Shown here piece after piece: positions 62,304 through 64,000 of a DNA stretch of 64,000 bases. Each line of letters starts with the position of its first letter. Position 1 is the first letter of the stretch. This stretch comes from Armatimonadota bacterium (GTDB taxonomy: Bacteria; Armatimonadota; Fimbriimonadia; Fimbriimonadales; Fimbriimonadaceae): NCBI GenBank assembly GCA_018268355.1, contig JAFDWR010000003.1:248001-312000 (forward strand), given 5' to 3'. The notes below the pieces were generated by a model. That model had not been told where the DNA came from and did no database searches. It saw only the letters and a program-made list of their open reading frames with translations. The position numbers and the translations under genes were made by a program.

Positions 62304-64000
62304 AATCCGCGGCCGAGGGTCAGATAGAGCGTTCTTTGCCCGCCGTCGCCGAGGCTGCCGCCAAGGAACACTGGGCCGAGGATCGTCTCAACCAGAAAGC
62401 CACCGTTCGTGGACGTCCTCAGCTTCAGTCCCGCCCGGGCAGGACCGACAAAGGCGAGCTCTTGCCAGAGCGCAAGGTAGGTCCTGCCCCCGATCACATC
62501 GGGCAGCTTTGCGAGTCCGCGAAGTCCGCCGAAGGCGAGATAGCCATAGTTGTCGGCCCGAAGCTGTCCGAGACCATAGGCACCCATCCGGAACGGTCCG
62601 CCAAGCGAGAACTGCTCCAGCGGGGGAGCGTTCACGCCAAAAGTCGAACCACCCTCGAAGATGCCAAACACGCTCGTTGCGCGAGAGATCTTCACGAAGT
62701 CCGAGAACCTCACTGCCGCCTGGAGGAACTGGCGCTTGGCACCGGGAGCCTCAAGGACCCACCGGATGTCTGAGTCGGTGCGCAGACCCTTCGTTGGGAA
62801 GTAGTCGCCGTCCTGCTTGTCATAGCGATAGCGGAATCGGAATTGGTTGAGTACGCCCGAACCGACGTTGATGGACGGCTGGCCCACCGCGACCGTGTTG
62901 TTCCGGCGGCCAAACTCGTAGCCGAAGCGAACCTCGCCGTCGCGACCAATCGGGGCGAGGAAGTCCACGCCGATGCCGTAAACCTCGCTGCGGTAGTTCA
63001 CGAGCTCGCTGCTGGAGTTGAAGATGCTCTCGGTGCCACGGCTATAGAACGCACGCGGGGCGAGGAACAGCTTTCGACCCGATAGGGGTCGCAGAAACTC
63101 GTAGCCGATGGAGTTGCGCGCGCCAAAGCCGATGTCGAGCCGTGCCTCACTGCCAAACCCCCAGGGGTTGACGAAGGTCACGCGGCCCCGCATCGAAAGG
63201 CGGGTGTTGTTGTTGTCAAAGGTCGAGATGTCCGCGCCGAAGTTAGCAAACGGCGGCGCGTAGCTCTTCTCTTTCGCCCGGATCAGCAGTTCCTGGCGGC
63301 CTTGGCCATCGACCACCATCTCGTAGGCAAGGTTTTCGTATTGCCCCTCGCCAACGATCTTGTTGAGCTCTTGTTCGAATTCGCTGAGAATCGCGTTGTC
63401 GAGCAGGTTCATGCCGAGGAATCGGGAAAGTCGATTCGCGAGGTCCGGCGCGTCCTCTTCGACGAGCTTGATCCAGGGTTCGCCGGGTCGCCTTCGTCCC
63501 GATCGATCGTCTTGCACGACCCTCGTCGCCACCGCGCGGATCGACCGAGGCACCGGCAGATTGTTGAGCTTGGCCCGCTTAGCCTTGCGCGCCGCCATGT
63601 AGGCCTCCCAGTCGGCATCCGAAAGGCGAAAAGCGTCCAGCTTGCCAAAGTAGCCCGCATCAAACGCGCGCTTCGTTTCTTCGTAGCCGCGCTTCACGAG
63701 CTCTTCGGACCGGGCGTAGTCAGTGCCAGAGAATTCAGCCAGGTTGGGCGTGAACAGGATGTCGGGCTTGGAGTTCTTTCTGTCGAGCTGCGCGTCACCC
63801 GCAACGCCAATCGAGCGGGTCAAGATCTCGGAGAGCGTCTCCTGACCATAAAACGGGGTTTGTAGGCCGCTCAGCTTCACCGCAAAGACGAACTCGGGGT
63901 CAAACGCCCGCTTGGCGACGTCCACCGGGACGTTGTTGAGCAGTCCGCCGTCGACCAGGACTTCGCTCTGCATCACGTCGTTGCCATCGCGGTCCACGGT
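62300..64000 (-). CDS. Patatin-like phospholipase with Omp85-type barrel (partial)
   Basis: The visible 566 or so residues run off the right edge; the N-terminus is missing. VDGGLLNNVPVDVA near the edge is the C-terminal Asp motif of a patatin active site; its Ser motif lies outside. After a POTRA-like region (about residues 225-290) the protein is a beta barrel ending TLYLTLGRGF, with terminal Phe typical of outer-membrane proteins. This is the PlpD/FplA (type Vd) plan: a lipase joined to its own outer-membrane barrel. Confidence 0.85.
   Translation of the reverse strand, partial: TVDRDGNDVMQSEVLVDGGLLNNVPVDVAKRAFDPEFVFAVKLSGLQTPFYGQETLSEILTRSIGVAGDAQLDRKNSKPDILFTPNLAEFSGTDYARSEELVKRGYEETKRAFDAGYFGKLDAFRLSDADWEAYMAARKAKRAKLNNLPVPRSIRAVATRVVQDDRSGRRRPGEPWIKLVEEDAPDLANRLSRFLGMNLLDNAILSEFEQELNKIVGEGQYENLAYEMVVDGQGRQELLIRAKEKSYAPPFANFGADISTFDNNNTRLSMRGRVTFVNPWGFGSEARLDIGFGARNSIGYEFLRPLSGRKLFLAPRAFYSRGTESIFNSSSELVNYRSEVYGIGVDFLAPIGRDGEVRFGYEFGRRNNTVAVGQPSINVGSGVLNQFRFRYRYDKQDGDYFPTKGLRTDSDIRWVLEAPGAKRQFLQAAVRFSDFVKISRATSVFGIFEGGSTFGVNAPPLEQFSLGGPFRMGAYGLGQLRADNYGYLAFGGLRGLAKLPDVIGGRTYLALWQELAFVGPARAGLKLRTSTNGGFLVETILGPVFLGGSLGDGGQRTLYLTLGRGF

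Overview
The window looks like chromosomal core DNA from a diderm, flagellated bacterium. I infer Armatimonadota (Fimbriimonadia-like); no rRNA is present to prove it. The evidence is high GC content, three PEP-CTERM surface proteins, a CsaB/DUF5693 pair, a partial patatin/Omp85 outer-membrane protein, a flagellin, and a Pup/UBact-type proteasome cluster. There are no insertion sequences, phage genes, CRISPR arrays or rRNA. Genes are tightly packed, with many 4-base overlaps between same-strand genes and between converging genes.

Layout. 1-5.8 kb: rhomboid protease, DUF5693 membrane protein, csaB, a Tat-exported phosphoesterase and a GlcF-like Fe-S protein. 5.9-15.2 kb: an unknown protein, a nitrilase-family hydrolase, a PEP-CTERM protein, gyrB, a secreted metalloprotease, a homocysteine methyltransferase/MTHFR fusion, a PfkB kinase and two small envelope proteins. 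15.2-18.2 kb: DUF488, fabH, plsX and yceD on the minus strand. 18.4-22.1 kb: a Gly-Asn-repeat lipoprotein, dop, a 59-residue Pup/UBact modifier and the proteasome beta subunit. 22.1-27.3 kb: BON protein, flagellin, an ECF sigma/anti-sigma pair, a YciI-like protein and an ALDH7-type dehydrogenase. 27.3-38.9 kb: gatCA, a degenerate DUF255 protein, tRNA-Ser(CGA), a CNNM/CorC protein, phoU, plsC, cinA, metK and a methyltransferase. 39-48.7 kb: PEP-CTERM metalloprotease, PEP-CTERM propeller, NlpC/P60 peptidase, Y-family polymerase, fabD, fabI, an S9 peptidase and a DapA-family lyase. 48.7-64 kb: tRNA-Arg(UCU) interrupted by a group I intron, gatB, a TPR protein, an esterase, ruvAB, a TlpA-like thioredoxin, purN, plsC2, ribH, a second S9 peptidase, rimO, a second ECF sigma with a zinc anti-sigma, and the end of a patatin-barrel gene.

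Three things stand out. First, the compact dop-pup/UBact-prcB operon has a Gln-terminated modifier, and its alpha subunit, ATPase and ligase lie elsewhere or are missing. Second, a 267-nt group I intron sits after U34 of tRNA-Arg(UCU). Third, more than twenty genes have a TANNNT hexamer ending only 6-13 bases before the start codon, which points to widespread leaderless transcription. In the Y-family polymerase gene this box lies inside a perfect palindrome that resembles a repressor operator.

Functional themes are fatty-acid and phospholipid synthesis (fabH, plsX, fabD, fabI, two plsC), indirect aminoacylation (gatCAB), DNA repair and topology (gyrB, ruvAB, Y-family polymerase), envelope export and sorting, and protein turnover.
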